Of a stretch of DNA of 64,000 nucleotides, positions 25,017 through 32,714 are shown one piece after another; within the stretch, counting starts at the first letter, position 1, and each line of letters starts with the position of its first letter. A program made the translations under genes and the position numbers. The stretch spans positions 124,001 to 188,000 of the forward strand of contig NZ_JAMBNS010000004.1 in the NCBI RefSeq assembly GCF_023715225.1. Direction: 5' to 3'. This DNA comes from Robertmurraya korlensis (GTDB taxonomy: Bacteria; Bacillota; Bacilli; Bacillales; Cytobacillaceae). Below the pieces are notes generated by a model. The model did no database searches. It was not told the DNA's origin and saw nothing but the letters and a program-made list of their open reading frames with translations.

Positions 25017-26201
25017 ATGAAATTACAGGCATCAGCTAAAATGGACAAACTAACAACATCCATTTTTATAGACTTATCCAATCGAAAAAATGAACTCATG
25101 AATCATGGGAAAGATGTGATTGATTTAAGTGTTGGTAGTCCCGATTTACCTCCATCGTCATTAGTTATGGATACAATTAGTACATACAGTAAAGACTCAG
25201 CAAATTATGGATATACGCTAAAAGGAACATCTGAGTTTAGTGAAGCAGTAAGCTATTTTTATAAAAATCGTTATGGTGTGGAGCTTAACCCGACCGATGA
25301 AGTTTTACAGCTCATGGGTTCACAGGATGGACTTTCCCACTTGGCAACCGCCATGGTCAATCCGGGTGAATATGTTCTCGTACCTGACCCAGGTTATCCA
25401 ATATACGAGGCGAGTGTCACGATTGCGGGTGGAATGGTGTATCCGATGCCATTATTAGAAGAAAATGATTTCCTGCCCATTTTAGAGGACATCCCGGAAG
25501 AAGTGTTAGTGAAAACAAAAATGATGATCTTGAGCTACCCGGGAAATCCGGTAACAGCCATTGCGGACAGAAGCTTTTTTGAAAAGTTAGTCGCTTTTGC
25601 TAGGAAGCATAACATTCTTGTGGCACACGATTTCGCTTATTCGGAACTTATATTTGATGATCATCCACAATTGAGCTTTATGGCGATTGAAGGGGCAAAA
25701 GAAGTTGGCATTGAGTTCAATTCTTTATCAAAAACTTTTAATATGGCTGGCTGCCGAATTGGGTACGTGGTCGGAAATGCTCAAGCTTTACAAATACTTG
25801 CCTCTTTAAAGTCACATATGGACTATGGCGTGTTTTTACCAATCCAAAAAGCAGCTGTAGCTGTGTTAACTTCCGATTTTAACATGCTAGCTGAACAGAA
25901 AAGAATTTACGAAGATCGAAGAAATACACTAATTGCGGGACTCAATCAGGGCGGTTGGGAAGTAAAAACTACGCCGGCTACGATGTTCATTTGGACGAAA
26001 ATCCCTCAAGGTTGGACCTCTCGTCAGTTTGCTTTTGAATTGCTTGAACACGCGGGTGTGGCCGTTGTACCAGGAGATGCATTCGGTGCAGGGGGAGAAG
26101 GGTACGTGCGAATTGCATTAGTACAGCCATCTGAAAGATTAGCAGAAGCCGCAGATCGAATTCAGAAGTTTTTACAGACCTATCGACCAGAAAACATTTA
26201 A
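25017..26201 (+). CDS. Class I/II PLP-dependent aminotransferase (LL-DAP aminotransferase/PatA-like)
   Basis: 394 residues, fold type I. VIDLSVGSPDLPPSSLVMDT near the N-terminus, MGSQDGLSHLATAMVNPGEY, PDPGYPIYEASVTIAGG, SYPGNPVTAIADRSFF, the cofactor Asp/Tyr in HDFAYSELIFDD, and the Schiff-base lysine in FNSLSKTFNMAGCRIGYVVG. The C-terminal VVPGDAFGAGGEGYVRIALV places it near LL-diaminopimelate and related aminotransferases; the amino donor cannot be fixed by eye. AAGGAG ribosome site; single gene with strong terminator. Confidence 0.88.
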   Translation: MKLQASAKMDKLTTSIFIDLSNRKNELMNHGKDVIDLSVGSPDLPPSSLVMDTISTYSKDSANYGYTLKGTSEFSEAVSYFYKNRYGVELNPTDEVLQLMGSQDGLSHLATAMVNPGEYVLVPDPGYPIYEASVTIAGGMVYPMPLLEENDFLPILEDIPEEVLVKTKMMILSYPGNPVTAIADRSFFEKLVAFARKHNILVAHDFAYSELIFDDHPQLSFMAIEGAKEVGIEFNSLSKTFNMAGCRIGYVVGNAQALQILASLKSHMDYGVFLPIQKAAVAVLTSDFNMLAEQKRIYEDRRNTLIAGLNQGGWEVKTTPATMFIWTKIPQGWTSRQFAFELLEHAGVAVVPGDAFGAGGEGYVRIALVQPSERLAEAADRIQKFLQTYRPENI

Positions 26202-26204
26202 TAT

Positions 26205-26252
26205 AAATCCCTTTCATAGTAGGAACTTTAATGCTATGAAAGGGATTTTTTT
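26205..26252 (+). terminator. Strong terminator after the aminotransferase gene
   Basis: AAATCCCTTTCATAG (26205-26219) pairs perfectly with the arm at 26234-26248, then T run. Confidence 0.9.
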
Positions 26253-26338
26253 GTTAAAAGTCTAGAAAGGGAAATGTCAGATTAGGAAATTAATATAGGT
26301 GTACTTAGTAGTGGGTAATTGTAAGTGTAGTAGTGAAT

Positions 26339-26437
26339 AAAAAAGAGGAATTGTCCTGGCGGCTCGGCTACCATAGCGATTGCGTTAGGCCCGTGGCTTT
26401 GCGTCTCTTATTTTCATAAGATTTGCCTTTGCAGGAT
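26339..26437 (-). ncRNA. Cyclic di-GMP-I (GEMM) riboswitch with short terminator, no gene downstream
   Basis: On the minus strand the aptamer consensus is clear: GCAAAGGCAAA, a UCUUAU-GAAA-AUAAGA GNRA hairpin, GACGCAAAGCCACGGGCCUA, and AUGGUAGCCGAGCCGCC. P1 is UCCUG (26432-26436) with CAGGA (26354-26358). The same CAGGA arm can instead pair with UCCU (26346-26349) just before six U, a small terminator, so ligand would favour read-through. It begins only a few bases after the stop codon of the Sda-like gene, and no minus-strand gene follows for more than 1 kb. Confidence 0.85.
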
Positions 26438-26442
26438 GGTGG

Positions 26443-26757
26443 TTATTTCATCTGTTCGGTTGCTAATTCAATGACAGACTGTAAAAGGTCAATGTCGATC
26501 CATATTTGCTCTCTTATAGCATCTTCTGTACATTTCGATTGTTCATATTGCAAAAGCTCTAATTCTTTCTTGAAATAAATGACATCAAGGGCATCTTGAA
26601 GACTTTGCTTAGAAATAAGTTCTTGCTGTGAATAAGTCAACCTTCGTATCGCCTCATTTTTTAAAAAATTGAGAAAGTCATTTTCTAAGTTTAACTTGAT
26701 GGCTTGAATAATGAGATTTGACAATTGTTCATCATCTAGTCTGTGTAGCGAATTCAT
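26443..26757 (-). CDS. sda: Sda-like sporulation kinase inhibitor with C-terminal extension
   Basis: 104 residues. Residues 6-40 (LDDEQLSNLIIQAIKLNLEN, DFLNFLKNEAIRRL) align with Sda of B. subtilis ([33 protein letters not shown]), the helical hairpin that binds and blocks the sporulation kinases KinA/KinB. Sda is only 46 residues; here about 60 extra, mostly helical residues follow (SLQDALDVIYFKKELELLQY, IWIDIDLLQSVIELATEQ). Ribosome site AAAGGA. Two KinB-like kinases in this window are possible partners. A c-di-GMP riboswitch follows the stop codon directly. Confidence 0.7.
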   Translation of the reverse strand: MNSLHRLDDEQLSNLIIQAIKLNLENDFLNFLKNEAIRRLTYSQQELISKQSLQDALDVIYFKKELELLQYEQSKCTEDAIREQIWIDIDLLQSVIELATEQMK

Positions 26758-27009
26758 AGGGAAATCCTTTCTTACATTCTACTAAAAATAGTATATATAG
26801 GATAAGTTCAATAGTCCAAAGGTAACTGCATTCTACATAAGATATTTTTCGACAAAATTCGTAGAGGTTGATTATTTGTGTGCTGACGTATATCATTACC
26901 CGCTATTGAAGAAATGTAGACATAAAAAAGCAAAAAAATTGTAGGGAAATTATGGTTGAAGTAAAATGGGTATTGATATTGGAATATTTTCACAAAGGGA
27001 GTAATGTAT

Positions 27010-27576
27010 ATGACCGAAATTCAAGCAAAACAGGTTCGTCAAGCTGAGTATGATATTGATTCAAGCTATTTAAATCGTTGGTCGCCCCGTTCGTTTGTAG
27101 AGAAAGAAGTAGCTGAGGACGTTCTTATGAGTGTATTAGAAGCAGCACATTGGGCTCCATCTGCAAATAACTCTCAGCCTTGGAGATTTGTGATTGCACG
27201 CACACAGGAGGATCGTGAAAAGTTTCATTCTTTTATCAAGGAAGGAAATCGTAAATGGTGTGAAAAGGCTCCTGTTTTTGTGGCGATTCTATCTGATAAA
27301 AAATTGGGTTATCATGCTTTCGATTCCGGTTCGGCTTGGGGGTATTTAGCGCTACAGGCGAGCCAAAAAGGGTTAATCACTCACCCGATGGCAGGTTTTT
27401 ATCAAGAGCAAGCTCGAGAAGCACTAAATGTCCCGGCTGACTTCGACATTCAAGTGATTGTCGCCATTGGCTATCAGGGAGAGAAAGAAGCCCTACCAGC
27501 AGAATTACAAGAACGTGAGCAACCATCGGGGAGACGACCTCTGAAGGAGTTAGTGTTTGAAGGGGAATATAAGTAA
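27010..27576 (+). CDS. Nitroreductase-family flavoprotein
   Basis: 188 residues. The start at 27010 is chosen over an ATG two codons earlier by spacing to GGGAG. FMN-binding motif RWSPRSF near residue 20, LEAAHWAPSANNSQPWRFVI (classic nitroreductase), DSGSAWGYLALQASQKGL and VAIGYQGEKEALP. These enzymes reduce nitro compounds, quinones or other acceptors with NAD(P)H. The physiological substrate is unknown. Monocistronic, ends in a terminator, followed by a repeat array. Confidence 0.9.
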   Translation: MTEIQAKQVRQAEYDIDSSYLNRWSPRSFVEKEVAEDVLMSVLEAAHWAPSANNSQPWRFVIARTQEDREKFHSFIKEGNRKWCEKAPVFVAILSDKKLGYHAFDSGSAWGYLALQASQKGLITHPMAGFYQEQAREALNVPADFDIQVIVAIGYQGEKEALPAELQEREQPSGRRPLKELVFEGEYK

Positions 27577-27586
27577 TCGGTCGTTG

Positions 27587-27616
27587 AGCAAATCACTCTG
27601 TGGTTTGCTTTTTTTA
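27587..27616 (+). terminator. Intrinsic terminator after the nitroreductase gene
   Basis: AGCAAATCAC pairs with GTGGTTTGCT (one T-G), then seven T. Confidence 0.85.
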
Positions 27617-27693
27617 TGATGGTATTTGTTAATGGTGGTTTATTAGGCTTGGTAGGGTGGACTTGTGATATGTGACTGCGAATAGGGGGGGAG

Positions 27694-27880
27694 TTTGGAT
27701 TTAGTGCCTGTGATTTCCAGGAATTAGTGGAATGAGGCAACTAAGTGTGGATTTAGTGCCCGTGGTTTCCAGGAATTAGTGGAATGAGGGAACTAAGTTG
27801 TCGTTTAGCGCCTGTGATTTCCAGGAATTAGTAGAATTAGAGAACCAAGTTGACGTTTAGAAACGTAATTTACATAAAAT
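27694..27880. repeat. 52-bp tandem repeat array, family A, locus 1 (about 3.5 units)
   Basis: Units start at 27694, 27746, 27798 and 27850, spaced exactly 52 bp, with diverged copies of GGATTTAGTGCC, TTTCCAGGAATTAGTGGAAT and GAACTAAG. The same family forms an array at 56680. No open frame or unique spacers. Confidence 0.85.
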
Positions 27881-27931
27881 AATGAGATAAGGGAGCTAAA
27901 CATAAGCTTAGTACCGCGAGTTCGACTACAA

Positions 27932-28280
27932 TTAAAGGAAAGCCTCCGCCAACAACGTATACGTCTCTATTTTATCCTCAAAGTTAAAAACATTATGAAT
28001 AATCATAAATTCATCTGTTCGATACCGTTCGCTTAACCTAAGTATGTCCTCTTTCACTTTCTGTGGTTCATGCGTTTTCGGTTTTCTTGGATTTTCATTA
28101 TGTCTGCATTTGTTAGAGGAATCCTTTTTGCCTCCTCAACAGACAATGATGTTCAGCAACCCAAAACCGAGTATAATCTAATTCCTCGGTTAATTGCGCG
28201 AGTTTCAAGGTATTTTGTAGTGCTGTCGAGGCTGTTGACCCTTTACTGATAACTGATTGATCAAGAACACTGAGTTTCAA
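27932..28280 (-). pseudogene. Remnant of a luciferase-like (LLM) flavin monooxygenase
   Basis: From a TTG at 28280 with a GGGGG ribosome site the frame reads LSVLDQSVISKGSTASTALQ, NTLKLAQLTEELDYTRFWVA and EHHC, the exact N-terminus of LLM-class oxidoreductases, then stops. Close to the 3' end another frame gives KVKEDILRLSERYRTDEFMI and HNVFNFEDKIETYTLLAEAF, the C-terminus of the same family, ending at 27932. About 650 bp of the usual 1 kb gene is missing and the frame is broken, so this is a deleted, non-functional copy. Confidence 0.8.
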
Positions 28281-28504
28281 AACATTTCCCCCATTGAAAG
28301 AATTAATTCCACTTTAAATGATGAAGGATCATGAAGCAAGAAAAGTAACGCCCCTTCACTTTTTACTTAAGTAGTAGAAAAGAATCCTCTTAAAGGCATG
28401 GGAAAATCGGTCAACCATTGATTGATGTGAAATGAATTTATACCAGAAGTCATCTATAATGAGATAATGATTAAAATTAATGAACCAAGAAGGAAGATTC
28501 CTCA

Positions 28505-29464
28505 ATGAAAAAATTCGAAAATCAAATACCAACCTCTATGAATATGAATCTAAAGTCCATGATCAGTATGATGAAAGACTCTGTAACAAGTAAAAGCACC
28601 CGCAGGCCAAGCGGTCTTATCCAGGTAGAAAATTATGTAGAAGAAACCTCGTCTCATCCAAGAGTTACCTGGTTCGGTCACTCGGCTTTTCTTCTTGAGC
28701 TAGAAGGGAAGAGACTTTTCTTTGATCCGATGCTTAGCGATCGGCCCTCACCCGTTTCATGGGCTGGTACGAAACGTTACAGCACAAACTTGTCGATTGA
28801 ACCTAAAGAGCTTTCCAGTATTGATGCAATTGTGATTTCTCATGACCACTATGATCATCTGGATGTTTCATCAATTCGTAGATTAAAAGATAAAACACAA
28901 AGATTTATTGTACCGTTAGGGGTACGACGATGTTTAATGAATTGGGGTGTTCCTTCAGAAAAAATTACTGAGCATGAGTGGGGCGATGAAGTCCAGCTTG
29001 AGAATCTCACCCTAGCTTGTATGCCTGCCAGACATTTCTCCGGAAGAGGTTTATTAGATCGAAATTCTACCTTGTGGTGTTCATGGGTAATAGCAGGACG
29101 TGAAACAAAAGTATACTACAGTGGCGACAGCGGTTATGGTCCACACTTTAAGGAAATCGGTGAAACCTACGGACCTTTTGACGTAACTTTGATGGAATGC
29201 GGTCAATATGATGAGCGTTGGTCTCATATCCATATGCTACCAGAAGAAACGGTACAAGCTCATCTTGATGTGCGCGGTGATTTATTAATTCCTGTTCATT
29301 GGGGAGCCTTTACCCTTGCTTTCCATTCGTGGATTGATCCGGTAGAACGGGTTACAAAAGCAGCATCTCAGTATCAGGTGAACATTGCTACTCCGAAAAT
29401 TGGGGAAACCGTTTGCATAGGTAGTGATGAATGTCCGAGAACTCCTTGGTGGAGAGAGAAGTAG
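28505..29464 (+). CDS. MBL-fold metallo-hydrolase (NAPE-PLD/UlaG-like)
   Basis: 319 residues. After a Lys/Met-rich N-terminal 60 residues comes a metallo-beta-lactamase fold: VTWFGHSAFLLELEGKRLFF, DPMLSDRPSPVSW, the metal motif ISHDHYDHLD, ARHFSGRG, YYSGDSGYGPHF with the bridging Asp, and PVHWGAFTLAFH. The LSDRPSP and ARHFSGRGLLDRN blocks are typical of the N-acyl-phosphatidylethanolamine phospholipase D-like group. In bacteria its substrate is unknown. AAGGAAG ribosome site; terminator overlaps the stop codon. Confidence 0.87.
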   Translation: MKKFENQIPTSMNMNLKSMISMMKDSVTSKSTRRPSGLIQVENYVEETSSHPRVTWFGHSAFLLELEGKRLFFDPMLSDRPSPVSWAGTKRYSTNLSIEPKELSSIDAIVISHDHYDHLDVSSIRRLKDKTQRFIVPLGVRRCLMNWGVPSEKITEHEWGDEVQLENLTLACMPARHFSGRGLLDRNSTLWCSWVIAGRETKVYYSGDSGYGPHFKEIGETYGPFDVTLMECGQYDERWSHIHMLPEETVQAHLDVRGDLLIPVHWGAFTLAFHSWIDPVERVTKAASQYQVNIATPKIGETVCIGSDECPRTPWWREK

Positions 29465-29487
29465 ACGTAAGTTTGCTTCTTTTTTAG
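29458..29487 (+). terminator. Intrinsic terminator overlapping the MBL-fold stop codon
   Basis: GAAGTAGAC (29458) pairs with GTTTGCTTC (29471-29479, two G-U), GTAA loop, then T run. Confidence 0.75.
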
Positions 29488-29496
29488 TACAATCCT

Positions 29497-29640
29497 TTAT
29501 TGTAACCGATCTATTTGACCCTCGTGTACGAGGAGAACTTCATCCAAGCATAAGATCTCGAGATTTCCATTTCCATAATCAAATACTACATTACACTTTA
29601 GGCCTTTATAAAGGACTATTTCATAAATCAATTTCCACAC
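29497..29640 (-). CDS. Possible small protein (47 aa)
   Basis: A minus-strand frame, GTG at 29640 to TAA at 29497, reads WKLIYEIVLYKGLKCNVVFD, YGNGNLEILCLDEVLLV and HEGQIDRLQ, a plausible small beta-rich protein. AAAGG precedes the start but too closely (3 nt). It lies in the otherwise empty 425 bp between the MBL-fold and MscS genes. The remainder of that gap (29641-29889) is AT-rich with no other feature. Confidence 0.35.
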   Translation of the reverse strand: MWKLIYEIVLYKGLKCNVVFDYGNGNLEILCLDEVLLVHEGQIDRLQ

Positions 29641-29889
29641 ACCTTTCAAAGTGATTATTTTTCAACACAAAAACTATTTTAACAACAATAGTTTGTAAAT
29701 AAAACCATTTTTTACCAACATTTTTAGTCAATAACCAACAAATTTCTACGATTCTTTGTCGACGCTCGTTCGTCTACCTTCTTTTTTCCTTTTTTATAAA
29801 CAAGACTTTGGTTGTATTCAAATATTTTGATGATGAGAGTAATATATGAGGATGTATGCTGCGAATTACAAAGAGAGAAGGTAAGTAAG

Positions 29890-30984
29890 ATGGATTTTTT
29901 ATCGGTCCAACTCGACTATGATATGTTAAAAGATTTAGGGATCTCTATAGGAATTTTGCTTTTGTTTATACTATTTAGAAACCTATTTACGAAGTATGTA
30001 TTTCAGCTGATTTTAAAATTGTCTAGAAAGACACCCACTGATTTTTTTACACAAATTTGCTTAAGTTTTGAACGACCGATCGGATGGCTGTTTATTATTA
30101 TTGGTTTGTACGTAGCGATGGATTATTTCCCGTTTATCGAACAGCACAATGCGCTATTTTTAAAATTCTTACGATCGATGGTGATAGTGACCATTACGTG
30201 GGGATTATTTAATCTTTCTTCACCAACCACTGGAATTATTATGAGTGTGAATCAAAAGATTAATAATAAGATAGATTTAATTTTGATCCCATTTATCTCA
30301 AGAACGATTCGTGTAATTCTTGTTGCCATCAGTATCAGTATTATTGGGCAGGAATTTGATTATGACGTAAATGGCTTGGTTGCTGGACTAGGGCTGGGCG
30401 GTCTCGCTTTTGCATTAGCTGCGAAAGAAGCGGTAGGTAACCTGATTGGTGGTATTGTTATTGTAACGGAGAAACCTTTTTCAATTGGAGATTGGATTTT
30501 AACTCCTAGTGTCGAGGGTACAGTGGAAGATATTAATTTCAGAAGTACGAAGGTACGAACGTTTAGTCAGGCTTTAGTGACTGTTCCGAATTCCACTCTA
30601 GCAAACGAACCAATCACGAACTGGAGTCGAATGGGGAAAAGACGAATTACGTTCCACTTAGGACTAAATTATAAATCCACCAAAGATCAAATTCAAAGAG
30701 TCGTTCAGCGGGTGGAACTTATGCTAAGAAATCATGAGGACGTTCATCCGGATACGATTATGGTGGCATTCGATCAATATAATGATAGCAGTCTAGATAT
30801 TCTCTTATACTTTTTCACCAACACCACCGTTTGGGGAGAGCATGTGAAAATTAAACATGAAATCAATATAGCGATTATGGGGATTTTAGAAGAAGAGGGT
30901 GTCGAAGTGGCGTTCCCAAGTAGAACCATTTACGTATCTCAGGAATCTAGTGACTTGCTTCAAACCATGGGGTCGTATGATTAA
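29890..30984 (+). CDS. MscS-family mechanosensitive channel
   Basis: 364 residues. The start at 29890 (MDFLSVQLDYDMLKDLGISI) follows GAAGGTAAG; an in-frame ATG 26 codons earlier lacks a ribosome site. Four N-terminal membrane segments, then the pore-lining TM3: NGLVAGLGLGGLAFALAAKE, AVGNLIGGIVIVTEKPFSIG, followed by DWILTPSVEGTVEDINFRST and VPNSTLANEPITNWS of the beta domain. It releases solutes on hypo-osmotic shock. Resembles B. subtilis YhdY/YfkC size class. Terminator follows. Confidence 0.93.
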   Translation: MDFLSVQLDYDMLKDLGISIGILLLFILFRNLFTKYVFQLILKLSRKTPTDFFTQICLSFERPIGWLFIIIGLYVAMDYFPFIEQHNALFLKFLRSMVIVTITWGLFNLSSPTTGIIMSVNQKINNKIDLILIPFISRTIRVILVAISISIIGQEFDYDVNGLVAGLGLGGLAFALAAKEAVGNLIGGIVIVTEKPFSIGDWILTPSVEGTVEDINFRSTKVRTFSQALVTVPNSTLANEPITNWSRMGKRRITFHLGLNYKSTKDQIQRVVQRVELMLRNHEDVHPDTIMVAFDQYNDSSLDILLYFFTNTTVWGEHVKIKHEINIAIMGILEEEGVEVAFPSRTIYVSQESSDLLQTMGSYD

Positions 30985-30989
30985 CCATG

Positions 30990-31020
30990 ACCAACCGTTT
31001 TTTACGGTTGGTTCTTTTTT
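30990..31020 (+). terminator. Intrinsic terminator after the MscS gene
   Basis: ACCAACCG (30990) pairs with CGGTTGGT (31005-31012), then C and six T. Confidence 0.85.
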
Positions 31021-31098
31021 ATATCGCTTAGCAGTAAAGAAGGATTCTTCCGGATTGTTGTTGAATTATACTATGCTGGCATATAGAAAAGGGAGATT

Positions 31099-31950
31099 AT
31101 GAATGTGAAAAGGGAATTACGTTATATTGGAGAAAAGATTGTAAAAAATGAGGAAATATTGGCTAACAGAATATCGCAACTAATTGATTCGGATTATTCA
31201 TCTAGTCTAAGTAGAGCGGGAGCTCCAGACCAAGAGTTGCTTGCATATAGAGCGGAACTCGTCAGATACTTTGGACTGGCATTATATGAGGAAAAGGAAA
31301 TGATACAGGAGCATGTAATTCGTTGGGGGAGAAAAGCAGCTAGATTTGCGATGAAATATCAGGTGTCATTAAGCAATGCCTTACGTGCTGTTAGCTTTTA
31401 CCGGACTATTCTATGGGATGTATTTACCGACGAGTTGGCAGAAAAACAGTTTGCAGCCATTACGATGCTTGATGTGTCTAAAATTATTGATCCTTTAATA
31501 GATAAAGTTTTACAAGTGATGAGTGAAGTGTATGAAAAGAGAAACACGGAATTAATGAATATTGCCTATTCTGCGGTAGAGGAATTATCCGTTCCGGTGG
31601 TTGTTGTTACCAAAGGGATTGCGGTGATTCCATTGATCGGGACGATAGATACCAATCGAGCACAATTAATTATGGAAACAGCCCTCAATGAAGGATCACG
31701 CCTTCAGCTGGATTCACTGATTTTAGATGTATCCGGTGTTCCCATCATTGATACAATGGTAGCTGACCAGCTTTATAAGATCATAACAGCTCTTAAACTA
31801 AGTGGGATAGAGCCTCTAATCACAGGGATTCGCCCAGAATTGGCGCAAACGATTGTGAATATTGGATTGCATTTTAATGAAGTAACCACACAATCATCAC
31901 TCGAGAATGCATTGAAGCAATTAGGGTTTAGAATAGAAAAAAGCTGGTGA
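31099..31950 (+). CDS. RsbR-like stressosome protein (N-terminal sensor plus STAS)
   Basis: 283 residues. Helical N-terminal domain (about 1-150; YRAELVRYFGLALYEEKEMI, YQVSLSNALRAVSFYRTILW) of the RsbRD/globin-like helical type, a linker, then a STAS domain: LSVPVVVVTKGIAVIPLIGT, LDSLILDVSGVPIIDTMVAD, ITGIRPELAQTIVNIGLHF. In RsbR two Thr in the STAS domain are phosphorylated by RsbT; here the first is Ser (DVSGV) and the second Thr is kept (LITGIRPE). Likely a subunit of the stressosome upstream of sigma-B or another output. No rsbS/rsbT nearby. Confidence 0.82.
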   Translation: MNVKRELRYIGEKIVKNEEILANRISQLIDSDYSSSLSRAGAPDQELLAYRAELVRYFGLALYEEKEMIQEHVIRWGRKAARFAMKYQVSLSNALRAVSFYRTILWDVFTDELAEKQFAAITMLDVSKIIDPLIDKVLQVMSEVYEKRNTELMNIAYSAVEELSVPVVVVTKGIAVIPLIGTIDTNRAQLIMETALNEGSRLQLDSLILDVSGVPIIDTMVADQLYKIITALKLSGIEPLITGIRPELAQTIVNIGLHFNEVTTQSSLENALKQLGFRIEKSW

Positions 31951-32000
31951 AATATAAATAATTTCATCTGGCCTAAAGAAAGTAGTAGGACATTAAAGAG

Positions 32001-32034
32001 AAACCGCAAAGCAATGAAGCTTTGTGGTTTTTTT
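32001..32034 (+). terminator. Intrinsic terminator after the RsbR-like gene
   Basis: AAACCGCAAAGC (32001-32012) pairs with GCTTTGTGGTTT (32019-32030, one G-U), then T run. Confidence 0.85.
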
Positions 32035-32063
32035 ATTGAATTTTTTAGGCAACCTTAAACTTC

Positions 32064-32097
32064 TCTTTAGAAAATCTTTAGAACTGGTACCTATACT
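32064..32097 (+). promoter_or_regulatory. Response-regulator direct repeat and promoter of the vanZ-like operon
   Basis: TCTTTAGAAAA (32064-32074) is followed at once by TCTTTAGAACT (32075-32085), a direct repeat with 11-bp period, as bound by OmpR-family dimers. A TATACT -10 lies at 32092-32097 with no good -35, so activation by the operon's own regulator is likely. Confidence 0.55.
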
Positions 32098-32130
32098 AAA
32101 TTTGTAGTAAGAAACTAAGGAGGATGAACG

Positions 32131-32694
32131 ATGGAAGAATCAAAATCAATCATGTTCACGATACAATCGTGGCAGGTGTTGGGGCCAGTTTTTCTAGTAG
32201 GACTTTTATGGCTGGTGAGGTGGGTTAACCGTCAAGAAAGGAAAGTAAAGGTAATGCAGTTAGCCGTTCTGCTATCTTTTGGGATATACTTACTTTGCGT
32301 CATACATTTCGTGTTCTTTCCAATAGATGTAAATATTGGACAATATTCTAATCAGACACCGTGGTACAAGACAATAAACTTTATTCCTATTTTAACGATT
32401 GATGTAACTACATTTTTATTAAATATTATCATGCTCATTCCTTTCGGGATGTATATTCCCTTTTTAAACAAGCATGTGGATTCTGTGAAACAGGTTGCCA
32501 AGCATGGTTTAATGATGAGTCTATCTTTAGAGATTCTTCAGTTACTCATTCGTGTGACGTTAGGTAGTGGAAGAAGTACCGATATCAATGATTTGTTGGC
32601 AAATACAGTAGGTACGGTGATTGGTTTTTTCATTATAAATGTATTATGGAAAGCGGAATCGTTAAAAACCGTGCTAAGATCATTTCAGCTTTAA
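32131..32694 (+). CDS. VanZ-family membrane protein
   Basis: 187 residues, about five membrane segments. VanZ signatures: LCVIHFVFFPIDVN, NFIPILTIDVTTFLLNIIML, IPFGMYIPFL, LMMSLSLEILQLLIRV and the STDINDLLANTVGTVIGFFI motif. VanZ proteins lower sensitivity to lipoglycopeptides such as teicoplanin or to some peptides, by an unknown mechanism. First gene of an operon with an OmpR-type regulator and a kinase; no vanHAX or vanY genes are linked. AAGGAGGATG ribosome site. Confidence 0.85.
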   Translation: MEESKSIMFTIQSWQVLGPVFLVGLLWLVRWVNRQERKVKVMQLAVLLSFGIYLLCVIHFVFFPIDVNIGQYSNQTPWYKTINFIPILTIDVTTFLLNIIMLIPFGMYIPFLNKHVDSVKQVAKHGLMMSLSLEILQLLIRVTLGSGRSTDINDLLANTVGTVIGFFIINVLWKAESLKTVLRSFQL

Positions 32695-32714
32695 CTTTGT
32701 AAGGAGATAATAAT

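Noticed and set aside
26808-26993. Minus-strand 61-codon frame
   Set aside because: Composition like AT-rich noncoding DNA, no ribosome site, overlaps the promoter region of the nitroreductase gene.
27694-27880. Repeat array considered as CRISPR
   Set aside because: The whole 52-bp unit is repeated with drift; there are no conserved short repeats alternating with unique spacers and no cas genes nearby.
29424-29654. Plus-strand frame after the MBL-fold gene
   Set aside because: Starts inside the MBL gene in another frame and crosses its terminator.
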